Part shown: positions 43,706 through 52,883 of the stretch, in pieces
Layout of the letters: every line of letters starts with the position of its first letter
Numbering within the stretch: the first letter of the stretch is position 1
From: Isoptericola dokdonensis DS-3
GTDB lineage: Bacteria; Actinomycetota; Actinomycetes; Actinomycetales; Cellulomonadaceae
Reading direction: 5' to 3'
Assembly (NCBI RefSeq): GCF_001636295.1
Contig: NZ_CP014209.1
Span: 1,922,001 to 1,986,000, forward strand
DNA length: 64,000 nucleotides
Program-made: the position numbers and the translations under genes
The notes under the pieces: generated by a model
Told to the model about the DNA's origin: nothing
What the model saw: the letters and a program-made list of their open reading frames with translations, nothing else
Databases searched by the model: none

Positions 43706-45778
43706 GTGACCTTCGACATCGATTTCGGCACCCCGGCCCCGCACGCCGCGTGGCTCCCCGACGAAGCGTTCGCCGCCGTCGGGACCCGTCGCCTCGCGCT
43801 GGACGCCGCGGCGCCCACCGCGACCGACCTCGACCGGGCGGTCCTCGCCTCGCTCGTCACCGAGCTCGACCGGGCGACCGGCACCCACGGCGGTGCCGTC
43901 GTCGGCGCCGCGGACTCCCCCGACCTCGTCCTGCGCCTCGAGCCCGGCTCGGCCACCAGCCCGCCCGACGGGTTCACGGTGGCCCGCACCGACGGTCGGC
44001 CGACCGTCACGGCCAGGACCCCCACCGGCCTGCTCCACGGCTGGTTCCACGTCGTGCGGCGGGGCGAGGCGGCGTTCACCGGCCCGGAGGGCACGGAGCA
44101 GCACGCCCCGGCCGCCGCGCTGCGGATGCTGGACCACTGGGACAACGTCGACGTGCACCCGGTGATGGGGCAGGTGGAGCGCGGGTACTCCGGCGGTTCG
44201 ATCTTCTACGACGCCGGGGTGGTTCGCGCCGACCTCACGCGCGTCACCGCGTACGCGCGGCTGCTCGCCGCCGTCGGCATCGACCGCGCCTGCATCAACA
44301 ACGTCAACGTGCACGCTCGCGAGGCGCGGCTGCTCACCGACGACCTGCCCGAGGTCGCCCGCATCGCCGCCGCCCTGCGCCCGTACGGGGTCCGCACCCA
44401 TCTCGCGGTGAGCTTCGCCGCGCCGATGACGCTCGGCGGGCTGCCGACGTCCGACCCGCTGGACGACGCCGTCCGCGCCTGGTGGCGCGACGCCGCCGAC
44501 CGGGTGTGGGCGCAGGTCCCGGACTTCGGCGGGTTCGTCGTCAAGGCGGACTCCGAGGGCCAGCCCGGACCCTTCGCGTACGGGCGGGACCACGCCGACG
44601 GCGCGAACCTGCTGGCCGAGGCCGTCGCTCCGCACGACGGGCTCGTGCACTGGCGGGCCTTCGTCTACAACCACACGCAGGACTGGCGCGACCGGTCGAC
44701 GGACCGCGCACGCGCCGCCTTCGACCACTTCGCGCCGCTCGACGGCCGCTTCGCGGACAACGTGGTCGTGCAGGTCAAGCACGGCCCGCTCGACTTCCAG
44801 ACCCGCGAGGCGGTCTCCCCCGTGCTCGCCGCGATGCCGCGCACGCGCCTCGCGCTCGAGCTCCAGGTCACCCAGGAGTACACGGGTCAGCAGCGGCACG
44901 CCTGCTACCTCGGGCCGTGGTGGAGCGAGCTCCTGCGGTTCGCGCCGTGGGGCGCCGACGACGGCACGACCGGTGGCGGCACGCGCGTCGCGGACGTCGT
45001 CACCGGGCACGGGCCGGACGCCGCACCGGGCGTCGCCGCGGCCGGGGGCGGCGGGATCGCCGCGGTGTCGAACGTGGGCGACGACCGGTTCTGGACCGGC
45101 CACCCGTTCGCGCAGGCCAACCTGTACGCGTTCGGGCGCCTCACCTGGGACCCGACGCTGGATGCGACCGACCTGCTCGACGAGTGGATCACGCTGACGT
45201 TCCCCGACACCTCGGCCGACCTGCGGGCCGCGCTGCACGCGATCCTCGACGACTCGTGGCGCACCTACGAGGCGTACACGGCGCCGCTGGGCGTCGGCTT
45301 CATGGTGCGGCCGGGCCACCACTACGGGCCGGACGTCGACGGCTACGAGTACACGCCCTGGGGCACCTACCACTTCGCCGACCGTGACGGCATCGGCGTG
45401 GACCGCACCCGCGCCACGGGCACGGGGTACACCGGCCAGTACCCGGCACCGTGGCGGGACGTCTACGAGTCGCTCGAGACCTGCCCGGACGACCTGCTGC
45501 TGTTCTTCCACCACGTGCCGTACACGCACGTGCTGCACAGCGGCGTCACCGTGATCCAGCACGTCTACGACACGCACTTCGCGGGTGTCGAGCAGGTCGA
45601 GGCGATGGTCGCGCGGTGGGAAGAGGTCGCCGCCGAGGTGCCGGACGACGTCGCGCGGCGCGTCCGCGAGCGCCTCGCCGAGCAGCTGCGGTCCGCCGTC
45701 GAGTGGCGCGACCAGGTGAACACGTACTTCCTGCGCAAGTCCGGGATCCCCGACGCCCGTGGGCGGACGATCTACTGA
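43706..45778 (+). CDS. Alpha-glucuronidase, glycoside hydrolase family 67
   Basis: 690 aa from GTG 43706 (AAGGAC upstream). No signal peptide, so it acts inside the cell on imported aldouronic acids. Catalytic residues in family motifs: acid Glu in VVKADSEGQPGPFAYGRD (about residue 285), bases Asp in VVVQVKHGPLDFQTREA and Glu in LALELQVTQEYTGQQRH. Releases 4-O-methylglucuronate from xylo-oligosaccharide ends; the uronate then feeds UxaC. Also shows the C-terminal HVPYTHVLHSGVTVIQHVYD dimer region. Confidence 0.95.
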   Translation: MTFDIDFGTPAPHAAWLPDEAFAAVGTRRLALDAAAPTATDLDRAVLASLVTELDRATGTHGGAVVGAADSPDLVLRLEPGSATSPPDGFTVARTDGRPTVTARTPTGLLHGWFHVVRRGEAAFTGPEGTEQHAPAAALRMLDHWDNVDVHPVMGQVERGYSGGSIFYDAGVVRADLTRVTAYARLLAAVGIDRACINNVNVHAREARLLTDDLPEVARIAAALRPYGVRTHLAVSFAAPMTLGGLPTSDPLDDAVRAWWRDAADRVWAQVPDFGGFVVKADSEGQPGPFAYGRDHADGANLLAEAVAPHDGLVHWRAFVYNHTQDWRDRSTDRARAAFDHFAPLDGRFADNVVVQVKHGPLDFQTREAVSPVLAAMPRTRLALELQVTQEYTGQQRHACYLGPWWSELLRFAPWGADDGTTGGGTRVADVVTGHGPDAAPGVAAAGGGGIAAVSNVGDDRFWTGHPFAQANLYAFGRLTWDPTLDATDLLDEWITLTFPDTSADLRAALHAILDDSWRTYEAYTAPLGVGFMVRPGHHYGPDVDGYEYTPWGTYHFADRDGIGVDRTRATGTGYTGQYPAPWRDVYESLETCPDDLLLFFHHVPYTHVLHSGVTVIQHVYDTHFAGVEQVEAMVARWEEVAAEVPDDVARRVRERLAEQLRSAVEWRDQVNTYFLRKSGIPDARGRTIY

Positions 45779-45812
45779 GGGTCGCCCGGCTGAGCGGCGC
45801 CGCGGGGGCCGA

Positions 45813-46493
45813 TCAGTCGACGTCGATGAACCGCTGCCGCACCTCGGCGAGCACGGGCCGCTCGACGCGCAGCAGCAGTGCCGCCCACAGCACGCCGAGC
45901 AGTGCGAGGACGGCGGGGGCGGTGAGCCAGACGATCAGTGCGGCGAGGACGAGCAGGGCGACGACGAGCAGGGTGACGCGCGGCAGCCGGGCGAGGAAGA
46001 ACACGCCGAGGCGTGCGGTGTCGGGGGTGGGGAACGTGAAGAACGCCGCGATGACCGTGGCCTGCACGAGCCACAGCAGCACGAGGACGCCCACGCCGAT
46101 GCCGATGCCGAGCACCCACGCCGGTGCGTCGCCGGCGACGTCGACGACCATGAACGCGAGGACGGCGAGGACGAGCAGCGCGGGCACCCACAGCTTGGCG
46201 GCGTCGAACAGGTTGAGTCGGTAGCCGCGGGCGAAGGCGGCGGCCGGGGAGAGACCGAGCTCGACCGGCCGGTCGCCGAGCGCGAACAGGCCCGCGGCGA
46301 GCGCCGGGCCGACGAGCACGGTGCTGAGCACCGCGAGCGCGGCGGTGGCGCCGCGCGGCCCGGTGGACAGGGCGAGCAGGCCGAGGGCGACGACGGTCGG
46401 CGAGACGGCGAGCGCCTGGAGCACGCCGACGACGAGCAGCCGGACGGCGGTCGGGGCGGGGCGGGGTGCGGGGCCGGTCTCGGGCGTGTTCAC
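45813..46493 (-). CDS. YesL/DUF624-like integral membrane protein
   Basis: 226 aa from GTG 46493. Six hydrophobic segments in pairs, with FARGYRLNLFDAAKLWVPALLVLAVLAFMV in the middle and LLRVERPVLAEVRQRFIDVD at the end. The 50595 gene encodes a paralogue with matching FARGLRLNTSD and LLRVDAPVLADVTDRF motifs. YesL-like proteins sit beside oligosaccharide transporters and glycosidases of plant-polysaccharide loci; the molecular role is not established. Confidence 0.78.
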   Translation of the reverse strand: MNTPETGPAPRPAPTAVRLLVVGVLQALAVSPTVVALGLLALSTGPRGATAALAVLSTVLVGPALAAGLFALGDRPVELGLSPAAAFARGYRLNLFDAAKLWVPALLVLAVLAFMVVDVAGDAPAWVLGIGIGVGVLVLLWLVQATVIAAFFTFPTPDTARLGVFFLARLPRVTLLVVALLVLAALIVWLTAPAVLALLGVLWAALLLRVERPVLAEVRQRFIDVD

Positions 46494-46577
46494 GCGCCCA
46501 CGCTACCGGTGCCGTGGGCCGCCGTCGGCGTCGGTCGCACGGCGGCCGCCGGCGCGGGGCCGGTCGTCCCGCCCCTC

Positions 46578-46629
46578 TTGACAGCGCTCGGGGCGTCTCG
46601 GGAGCATGGCATCCGTCGAAGCGCTTCGA
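46578..46629 (+). promoter_or_regulatory. Promoter -35 and CelR/CebR-like operator of the GH5 gene
   Basis: TTGACA at 46578-46583 is a consensus -35; the -10 is not clear (GAGCAT or GGAGCA at 17-18 bases). The perfect 14-base palindrome TCGAAGCGCTTCGA lies at 46616-46629, about where transcription would start. It shares the GAGCGCTC/AAGCGCTT plan of the cellobiose-responsive LacI regulators of actinobacteria. Confidence 0.72.
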
Positions 46630-46700
46630 TGAAGACGCGTCTCGACACCTCCAGCGGCGCCGCCCCGGCGCCGGACGTGCGCGACGAAGGGCACACCCGC

Positions 46701-48413
46701 ATGAGGCATCTCCGCAGAACCCCGGCCGTCGCCGTCGCGACGGCGACGCTCCTCGCACTGACCGCCACCGCGGCGTCCGCGGGCCCCGGCCACGGCGACC
46801 GCCACCGGCCGGACCGCCCCGGCAAGACCCTCACCGCCGAGCAGACGGTCGAGGCGATGCAGCCCGGCTGGAACCTCGGCAACTCGTTCGACGCCGTCGG
46901 CGCGGACGAGACCGCGTGGGGCAACCCCGTGGTGACGCGCGAGCAGATCGCCGCGGTCGCCGACGAGGGGTTCCACTCGATCCGCATCCCGGTGACGTGG
47001 GGCCAGCACCAGGGCCCGGCACCGGACCACACGATCGACCCGGACTTCCTCGACCGCGTGGAGGAGGTCGTCGACTGGGCGCTGGAGGAGGACCTGTACG
47101 TCCTGCTCAACGTGCACCACGACTCGTGGATGTGGACGAACGCGATGCCGAGCGACCCCGCGGGCGTCACCGCGCAGTTCACCGCCACCTGGGAGCAGCT
47201 CGCCGACCGGTTCGCGGACCACCCCGCCGAGCTCACGTTCGAGTCGCTCAACGAGCCGCAGTTCGCCGGGGTCGACGACGACGCGGGCGACGCGCTGCTG
47301 CACGACCTCAACGTCGCGTTCCACGACGTCGTCCGTTCCTCGGGCGGCCACAACGACGACCGCCTGCTGGTCCTGCCCACCCTGCACACCAACGCGGCCC
47401 AGGAGCGCCTCGACGCCCTCGACGCGACGATCGACGGCCTCGACGACCCGCAGATCGCCGCCACGATCCACTACTACGGCTACTGGCCGTTCAGCGTGAA
47501 CGTCGCGGGCGGCTACCGGTACGACGACGTCGCGCGCGCCGACATGACGGGCACCTTCGACCGGGTGCAGGCCACGTTCATCGACCAGGGCGTCCCCGTG
47601 ATCCTCGGCGAGTACGGCCTGCTCGGGTTCGACCGGCACACCGGCACCATCGAGCAGGGCGAGAAGCTGAAGTTCTTCGAGATGTTCGGCGCCGAGGCCC
47701 GGGCGGCCGGGGTGACCACCATGCTCTGGGACAACGGCCAGCACCTGGACCGCACCACGTTCGCGTGGCAGGACCCGGAGCTGTTCGCCCAGATCGAGTC
47801 GTCCTGGCGGACCCGTTCCGGCACCGCGTCCACCGACCAGGTGTTCGTCCGCCCCGGCGCCGTCGAGCCGCAGACGATCACGCTCGAGAAGCACGGCACG
47901 CGGTTCCACGGCCTGTGGATCGACCGGCGGCCGCTGCTGCCCGTGCTCGACTACCGCGTGCGGGGCGACCAGGTCACCCTGACGAAGCGGCTGCTGCACC
48001 GCCTCACCGACGACGCGCACGGCCCGCAGGCCGAGCTCACCGCCCGGTTCACCCGCGGCGTGCCGTGGGACGTCGAGGTGATCGTGGCGGACACCCCGGT
48101 GCTCGCCGACGCCACCGGCACCACCGACGACTTCGGGATCCCCACGGAGTTCCGCGGCGACCGTCTCGCCACGATGGAGGCCACCTACGCCGACGGTTCC
48201 GCCGCCGGCCCGCACTCGTGGACCACGTACAAGGAGTTCGACGCGGCATTCGTCCCCGACGAGGCGGCCGGCGAGATCGTCCTGCGCCCCGCGTTCTTCG
48301 CGGAGGTCCGTGACGGCGAGCCCGTCCACCTGACGTTCCACTTCTGGAGCGGCGACACCGTGGAGTACACGGTGACGCGGTCCGGCGACACCGTCACCGG
48401 CCAGGTCGGCTGA
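46701..48413 (+). CDS. Secreted endoglucanase, glycoside hydrolase family 5, with X2-type module
   Basis: 570 aa. ATG 46701 (GAAGG upstream) gives a clean signal peptide (RRTPAVAVATATLLALTATAASA); the in-frame ATG at 46629 overlaps the operator. GH5 catalytic domain about 40-375: MQPGWNLGNSFDA, acid/base Glu in ELTFESLNEPQF (about 184), nucleophile Glu in PVILGEYGLLGFD (about 304). It is followed by a CBM_X2-like Ig module (about 385-480, TDQVFVRPGAVEPQTITLEK) and a C-terminal beta domain. Cleaves beta-1,4-glucan outside the cell; mannan or xyloglucan activity cannot be excluded. Confidence 0.93.
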   Translation: MRHLRRTPAVAVATATLLALTATAASAGPGHGDRHRPDRPGKTLTAEQTVEAMQPGWNLGNSFDAVGADETAWGNPVVTREQIAAVADEGFHSIRIPVTWGQHQGPAPDHTIDPDFLDRVEEVVDWALEEDLYVLLNVHHDSWMWTNAMPSDPAGVTAQFTATWEQLADRFADHPAELTFESLNEPQFAGVDDDAGDALLHDLNVAFHDVVRSSGGHNDDRLLVLPTLHTNAAQERLDALDATIDGLDDPQIAATIHYYGYWPFSVNVAGGYRYDDVARADMTGTFDRVQATFIDQGVPVILGEYGLLGFDRHTGTIEQGEKLKFFEMFGAEARAAGVTTMLWDNGQHLDRTTFAWQDPELFAQIESSWRTRSGTASTDQVFVRPGAVEPQTITLEKHGTRFHGLWIDRRPLLPVLDYRVRGDQVTLTKRLLHRLTDDAHGPQAELTARFTRGVPWDVEVIVADTPVLADATGTTDDFGIPTEFRGDRLATMEATYADGSAAGPHSWTTYKEFDAAFVPDEAAGEIVLRPAFFAEVRDGEPVHLTFHFWSGDTVEYTVTRSGDTVTGQVG

Positions 48414-48421
48414 CGCCTCCC

Positions 48422-48486
48422 CCGCCGAGCGTCTCTGGATGTCGGGGTTCGAGCCCTCATTCCCGACCTTCAGAGACGCTCGGCGG
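48422..48486. terminator. Bidirectional two-tier hairpin between GH5 and GH42 genes
   Basis: 16-bp perfect outer stem CCGCCGAGCGTCTCTG (48422-48437) with 48471-48486, and an inner 6-bp stem GTCGGG (48441-48446)/CCCGAC (48462-48467). It lies between convergent stops at 48413 and 48493. Its inner loop (gttcgagccctcatt) contains a TTCGA sequence as in tRNA T-arms, but no tRNA fold is present. Confidence 0.8.
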
Positions 48487-48492
48487 CGACGG

Positions 48493-50529
48493 TCAGTCCT
48501 CCTGGAGCACGACGACGTCGGTCGGCTCGAGTCGGAGCGTCTCCCCCGCCTCGACGCGCCGCCCGGAGAGCAGGTCGGTGCCGGACGCGTGCGCGGCGAC
48601 CTCCCGGACCTCGGTGGCGTGGTTGAGCACGAACGCGAACCGCCGGCCGTCCGTGGCGCGGACGGCGAGCTCGACGTCGTCGGCGTCGGCGTACGGGCCG
48701 ACGAGCCCGTGGCGGTCCAGCACGCGCCGCACGACGTGCGCGAGCCCGGCGTCGTCGAGCCCGGTGGCGACGTACCAGGCCTCCCCGTCGCCGAACGTGT
48801 GCCGCGTGACGGCCGGCGTGCCCGCGTAGAACTCGGCGCCGTACGTGCCGACGACCTCGGCGCCCTCGGGGACGAGGACCTCGAACACGAGGCCCGCCCC
48901 GGCGGTGAGGTCGCCGTCGGGGCCGGTGAGGTGGACGGGGTGGACGACGCCGGGCTCGGCGGAGTCCGTCTCCTCGACCCGGATGCCGAACAGCGGGCCG
49001 AGCGGCCCGGGGGCGTCCATGAGGTAGGCGTTGGAGTCCTCGTCGACCCGGCCTGCCCAGAACGACGACAGCACCGTGCCGCCGCGGGCGGCGACCTCCT
49101 CCAGCCGTGCCACGACGTCCCCCCGGAGGAGGTGCAGCATGGGCGCGACGACGACGTCGTAGCCGGTGAGGTCGGCGGTCACGGGGACGACGTCGAGCTG
49201 CGCCCCGGCGTTCCACAGGGCCCGGTAGTACCCGAGGACGGTGTCCACGTACCGGGCGTGCCGGTTGAAGCCGTCGGTCATCTCGGCGGCCCACCAGGAG
49301 TCCCAGTCGAAGAGCACCGCGACGCGGGCCGGGGTGCGGGCGCCGAGGACGGCGTCACCGAGGTCGCGCAGCTCCGCGCCGAGCGCCGCCACCTCCCGGA
49401 ACGACCGCGTGTCGGTGCGGCCCGCGTGGTCGAGGACGGCGCCGTGGTACTTCTCGCAGGCGCCCTTCGACTGACGCATCTGGAAGTACAGGACGGCGTC
49501 GGCGCCGTGCGCGACCGCCTGCCACGACCAGAGCCGCAGCACCCCGGGACGCTTGACCGGGTTGACGTCGCGCGACGCCGTGATGGTGGGCGTCTGCTCC
49601 ATCACCCAGAACGGGGCGCCGTCCTTCAGGCCCCGCATGAGGTCGTGGGCGAGCGCCATCCGGGCGTGCTCCCGCTGCCCGGGCGGGTAGTTGTCCCAGC
49701 TCGCGACGTCGAGGTCCGCGGCCCACCGGTGGTAGTCGATCGGGCGGAACATCCCCATGAAGTTCGTGGTGACGGGGGTGGTGGCGTCGTGCTCGCGGAT
49801 CCGCTCCTTCTCGTCCCGGTAGTTCGCGAGCATCGCCTCGGACATGAACCGGCGGTAGTCCAGCGTGATGCCCTGGAACGCCGTGTGATCGGGGCCGCGC
49901 CAGTGCTCGGACAGCATGTTCGGCGGGACGACCTGCTCGAAGTCGGTGAACGTGTGCGACCAGAACGTCGCGTTCCACGCCTCGTTGAGCCGGTCGAGGG
50001 TGCCGTAGCGCTCGCGCAGCCAGTCGCGGAACCCGGCGCCGCACAGGTCGCACCAGCAGCCGCCGTCGAACCCGCCGTACTCGTTGCCGACGTGCCACGC
50101 CACCAGTCCGGGGGTCCCGGCGTACCGCTCGGCGACGCGCCCGGCGAGCTCCGCGGACAGCCGCCGGTACACCGGCGAGCTCGGGCACGCGTTGTGCCGC
50201 TGGCCGTACACGTGCCGACGCCCCTGGAAGTCCGTGCGGCACACCTCCGGGTGGGCGTGCGCCAGCCACGGCGGCAGCGCCCCGGTGGACGTCGCCAGGA
50301 CGACGTCGCGGCCACCCGCGACGGCCCGCTCCACGATCTCGTCGAGCTGCGTGAAGTCGTAGGTGTCGGCGTCCGGCTGGAGGGTCGCCCACGAGAACAC
50401 GTTGAGGGTGAGCGTGTCGATCGCGGCCTCGTCGAACGCGGCGTAGTCGGCCTCCCAGACCTCGCGCGGCCACTGCTCGGGGTTGTAGTCGCCGCCGTAG
50501 CGGATCTGCGGCGTGCGGTGCTCGGACAC
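48493..50529 (-). CDS. Beta-galactosidase, glycoside hydrolase family 42
   Basis: 678 aa from GTG 50529 with GGAGGA upstream. N-terminal RYGGDYNPEQWP is diagnostic. Acid/base Glu in AWHVGNEYGG (about 148) and nucleophile Glu in PFWVMEQTPT (about 307). The GH42 zinc-site cysteines are present: HNACPSS and CWCDLC. The trimerisation domain and a C-terminal beta domain follow. No signal peptide. Cleaves beta-galactosides or alpha-L-arabinosides taken up by the neighbouring transporter. Same strand as GH39 and the transporter. Confidence 0.95.
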   Translation of the reverse strand: MSEHRTPQIRYGGDYNPEQWPREVWEADYAAFDEAAIDTLTLNVFSWATLQPDADTYDFTQLDEIVERAVAGGRDVVLATSTGALPPWLAHAHPEVCRTDFQGRRHVYGQRHNACPSSPVYRRLSAELAGRVAERYAGTPGLVAWHVGNEYGGFDGGCWCDLCGAGFRDWLRERYGTLDRLNEAWNATFWSHTFTDFEQVVPPNMLSEHWRGPDHTAFQGITLDYRRFMSEAMLANYRDEKERIREHDATTPVTTNFMGMFRPIDYHRWAADLDVASWDNYPPGQREHARMALAHDLMRGLKDGAPFWVMEQTPTITASRDVNPVKRPGVLRLWSWQAVAHGADAVLYFQMRQSKGACEKYHGAVLDHAGRTDTRSFREVAALGAELRDLGDAVLGARTPARVAVLFDWDSWWAAEMTDGFNRHARYVDTVLGYYRALWNAGAQLDVVPVTADLTGYDVVVAPMLHLLRGDVVARLEEVAARGGTVLSSFWAGRVDEDSNAYLMDAPGPLGPLFGIRVEETDSAEPGVVHPVHLTGPDGDLTAGAGLVFEVLVPEGAEVVGTYGAEFYAGTPAVTRHTFGDGEAWYVATGLDDAGLAHVVRRVLDRHGLVGPYADADDVELAVRATDGRRFAFVLNHATEVREVAAHASGTDLLSGRRVEAGETLRLEPTDVVVLQED

Positions 50530-50594
50530 GGGTCCTCCAGGGTCGGGGTCGTACGGTCGAACGGTTCCGGCGGGCCAGGGGCGCGCGCCGGCGG

Positions 50595-51278
50595 TCAGGC
50601 GACGAAGCGGTCGGTGACGTCCGCGAGCACGGGCGCGTCGACGCGCAGCAGGAACCAGAGCCAGGCGACGCCCACGACGACCAGCCCCACCTCCCCCGCG
50701 ACGGCGACCACGCCGCCCGCGACGACGACGAGCGCCAGCAGGCCGACCGTCGCGCCGGGCCGCCGGGTCAGGTAGTGCAGGGCCAGCCGGGCGACGTCGC
50801 GGACGCGGAACCGGAACACCGACGCCAGGACGAGCGCCTGGAGCGCCCACAGCACCACCAGCAGCGCGACGACCAGCAGCACCACGACATACACCGTGCC
50901 GATGCCGGCCGCCTCGCGGTGCACGACCGACGTCGCGACGATCCCCAGCACCACCAGCGCCGGGACGACCAGCAGCAGGACGTCGCTGGTGTTGAGGCGC
51001 AGCCCGCGGGCGAACGTGCGCGCCGGGGCCGGCTCCTCGGCCCGCGCCCGCACGTGCAGCGTGAACAGCCCTGCGGAGACGAACGGCACCGCCGGGGCGA
51101 GGCACAGCGGCAGGACGAGCACGTTGCCCGGCGAACCGTCCAGCATCAGCAGCGCCACGAGCGACGGCACGCAGCCCAGCGCCACGAGCAGCCCCACCGT
51201 CGCGTACCAGTAGACCCGGCCCGCCACCCGGCTGAGGATCCCCTCGCCCGGGTCCCGGGCACCCGCCTGCGCAGCCAT
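50595..51278 (-). CDS. YesL/DUF624-like integral membrane protein (paralogue of 45813)
   Basis: 227 aa, six hydrophobic segments. Its ATG shares one base with the GH39 stop (TGATG), so it belongs to that operon. Motifs TFARGLRLNTSDVLLLVVPAL and LLRVDAPVLADVTDRFVA match the 45813 gene. Probably helps uptake or assembly of the oligosaccharide transporter, as suggested by the constant company of such genes with LplABC-type permeases; not proven. Confidence 0.8.
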   Translation of the reverse strand: MAAQAGARDPGEGILSRVAGRVYWYATVGLLVALGCVPSLVALLMLDGSPGNVLVLPLCLAPAVPFVSAGLFTLHVRARAEEPAPARTFARGLRLNTSDVLLLVVPALVVLGIVATSVVHREAAGIGTVYVVVLLVVALLVVLWALQALVLASVFRFRVRDVARLALHYLTRRPGATVGLLALVVVAGGVVAVAGEVGLVVVGVAWLWFLLRVDAPVLADVTDRFVA

Positions 51279-52807
51279 CAGGCGCCCTGCGCCGCGACCT
51301 GGCGGCCGAGGATCCGGGCGTCGTCCAGCCACGCCGGGGTCTCGTCGTGCACGGCGTCGATCTCCACGAGCGTCACCTCGTGCCGGTCGAGGGTGAGGTC
51401 GAGGGTCACGCGCCCGTCGACGACGTCGAGCGACGTCAGGGAACGCACGGGCTCGGACGCCTCGTGCAGCAGGTCGAGCTGGCGTGACGTCGGGGACCCC
51501 GGGCGGCCCAGGTGGCGCCAGGCGGAGTGCACGTCGCCCTGCTCGGGGGCGACGCGGGACCGGTGCACGGACACCCGGCCGGCGCCCGGGACGGGGAGCG
51601 ACAGCCGCAGCTCGTGCCGTGCGGGCTCGTCGGGCGCGTCCGTGCCTCCCACGGGCTGCCAGGCGAGCACCGTGACGCGTCCGGCGTCGTCGCGGGTGAC
51701 CAGGTGGTCGGCGCCGCGGTGCAGCACCTGCGTGCCCATCCGGGCCATGAACGCGTAGAGGTGGAACGCGGGCTTGCGGAGCTGGCGGTGGCCCAGCAGG
51801 CCGAAGCCGCCGTGCAGCGCCGACGTCGGGACGTTCTCCTCCTCGAAGACGTCGCAGAACGTCCAGTAGGAGAACGAGTCCACCAGGTCGCCGCCGCCCA
51901 CCAGCACCGGCGCGAGCGACGCCGCCTGGTACGGGGTGTCGTGCACCGGGTTGTCCGGGCGGTAGCTCGTCGAGAACTCCGTGACGTGCGTCGGCAGACC
52001 CTCCAGCCGCGACCCGGCGAGCAGCTTCGCGGGCGTCGCGAACTGGTCGAGCAGCGACTGCGGGTCCCGCAGCGTCTGGTACGTGCCGAACGGGACGTGC
52101 TGCGCCGGACCGGTCGTGTACGCGTGGAACGACAAGAAGTCGACGGGCACGTCCCGGTCGGTGACGAAGTCCGCGAACGGCTGCCACCAGTCGTCGGCCC
52201 CCGGGGAGATCGCCGGGCCGCCCACCTGGAGCTCGGCGTCGACGTCCTTCACCGCGGCCGCCGTCACCTCGTACAGCCGGAAGTACGCCTCCTGCGAGGC
52301 GTCCTGCCAGAAGTTCACCAGGTTCGGCTCGTTCCACACCTCGATCGGCCAGCGCCGCACCTCGTCCAGGCCGTAGCGGTCGATCGCGTGCCGCACCACC
52401 GCCTGCACCAGGGCCGCCCACTCGCCGTGGTCGCGCGGGGGCGTCACGTTGCCCCTCCACCAGAACACCGTCTGGTCGCCCGACGCGAGCCCCGACGGCA
52501 TGAAGCCCAGCTCCAGGAAGGGACGGATCCCGAGGTCCAGCCAGGCGTCGAGCACCTGGTCGGCGTACGTGAACGAGTACCGGGTGCCCCGGTGGCCTGC
52601 CACGTCGTAGGGGCGGTGGATGCCCAGGTCGTCCGACAGCAACCCGTGCCCCCGGACGTACCGGAAGCCGATCTCCGACTGCACCAGGGCCAGCGACTCC
52701 TGGTGGTCGGCGCGCAGCGCCAGGTTGAGGCGGCCGGTCCCGACGCACCGGCGCCAGGCGTCGCCGAGGACGCCGGTGGGAGAGGACGGGACGACGATCG
52801 TGGACAC
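51278..52807 (-). CDS. Beta-xylosidase, glycoside hydrolase family 39
   Basis: 509 aa from GTG 52807 (GGAG upstream). Acid/base Glu in WPIEVWNEPNLVNFW (about 161) and nucleophile Glu in PTHVTEFSTSYRP (about 274), both in GH39 contexts; N-terminal VGTGRLNLALRADHQESL and HGLLSDDLGI. Intracellular. GH39 includes beta-xylosidases and some alpha-L-arabinosidases; xylo-oligosaccharides fit the glucuronoxylan genes nearby. Encoded between the ABC transporter and a YesL-like gene. Confidence 0.93.
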   Translation of the reverse strand: MSTIVVPSSPTGVLGDAWRRCVGTGRLNLALRADHQESLALVQSEIGFRYVRGHGLLSDDLGIHRPYDVAGHRGTRYSFTYADQVLDAWLDLGIRPFLELGFMPSGLASGDQTVFWWRGNVTPPRDHGEWAALVQAVVRHAIDRYGLDEVRRWPIEVWNEPNLVNFWQDASQEAYFRLYEVTAAAVKDVDAELQVGGPAISPGADDWWQPFADFVTDRDVPVDFLSFHAYTTGPAQHVPFGTYQTLRDPQSLLDQFATPAKLLAGSRLEGLPTHVTEFSTSYRPDNPVHDTPYQAASLAPVLVGGGDLVDSFSYWTFCDVFEEENVPTSALHGGFGLLGHRQLRKPAFHLYAFMARMGTQVLHRGADHLVTRDDAGRVTVLAWQPVGGTDAPDEPARHELRLSLPVPGAGRVSVHRSRVAPEQGDVHSAWRHLGRPGSPTSRQLDLLHEASEPVRSLTSLDVVDGRVTLDLTLDRHEVTLVEIDAVHDETPAWLDDARILGRQVAAQGA

Positions 52808-52883
52808 GCGAGACTCCTGCGACGGTGGGGGTAGGACGGCGGCGCCGCCGCCGGGACGAGGCCCGGCGACGACGCCGCGGAGG

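Noticed and set aside
48441..48467. GGTTCGAGCCCT-like T-arm inside the GH5/GH42 terminator
   Set aside because: Only one arm-like stretch; no acceptor, D or anticodon arm can be folded around it. I found no tRNA or rRNA gene in the window.
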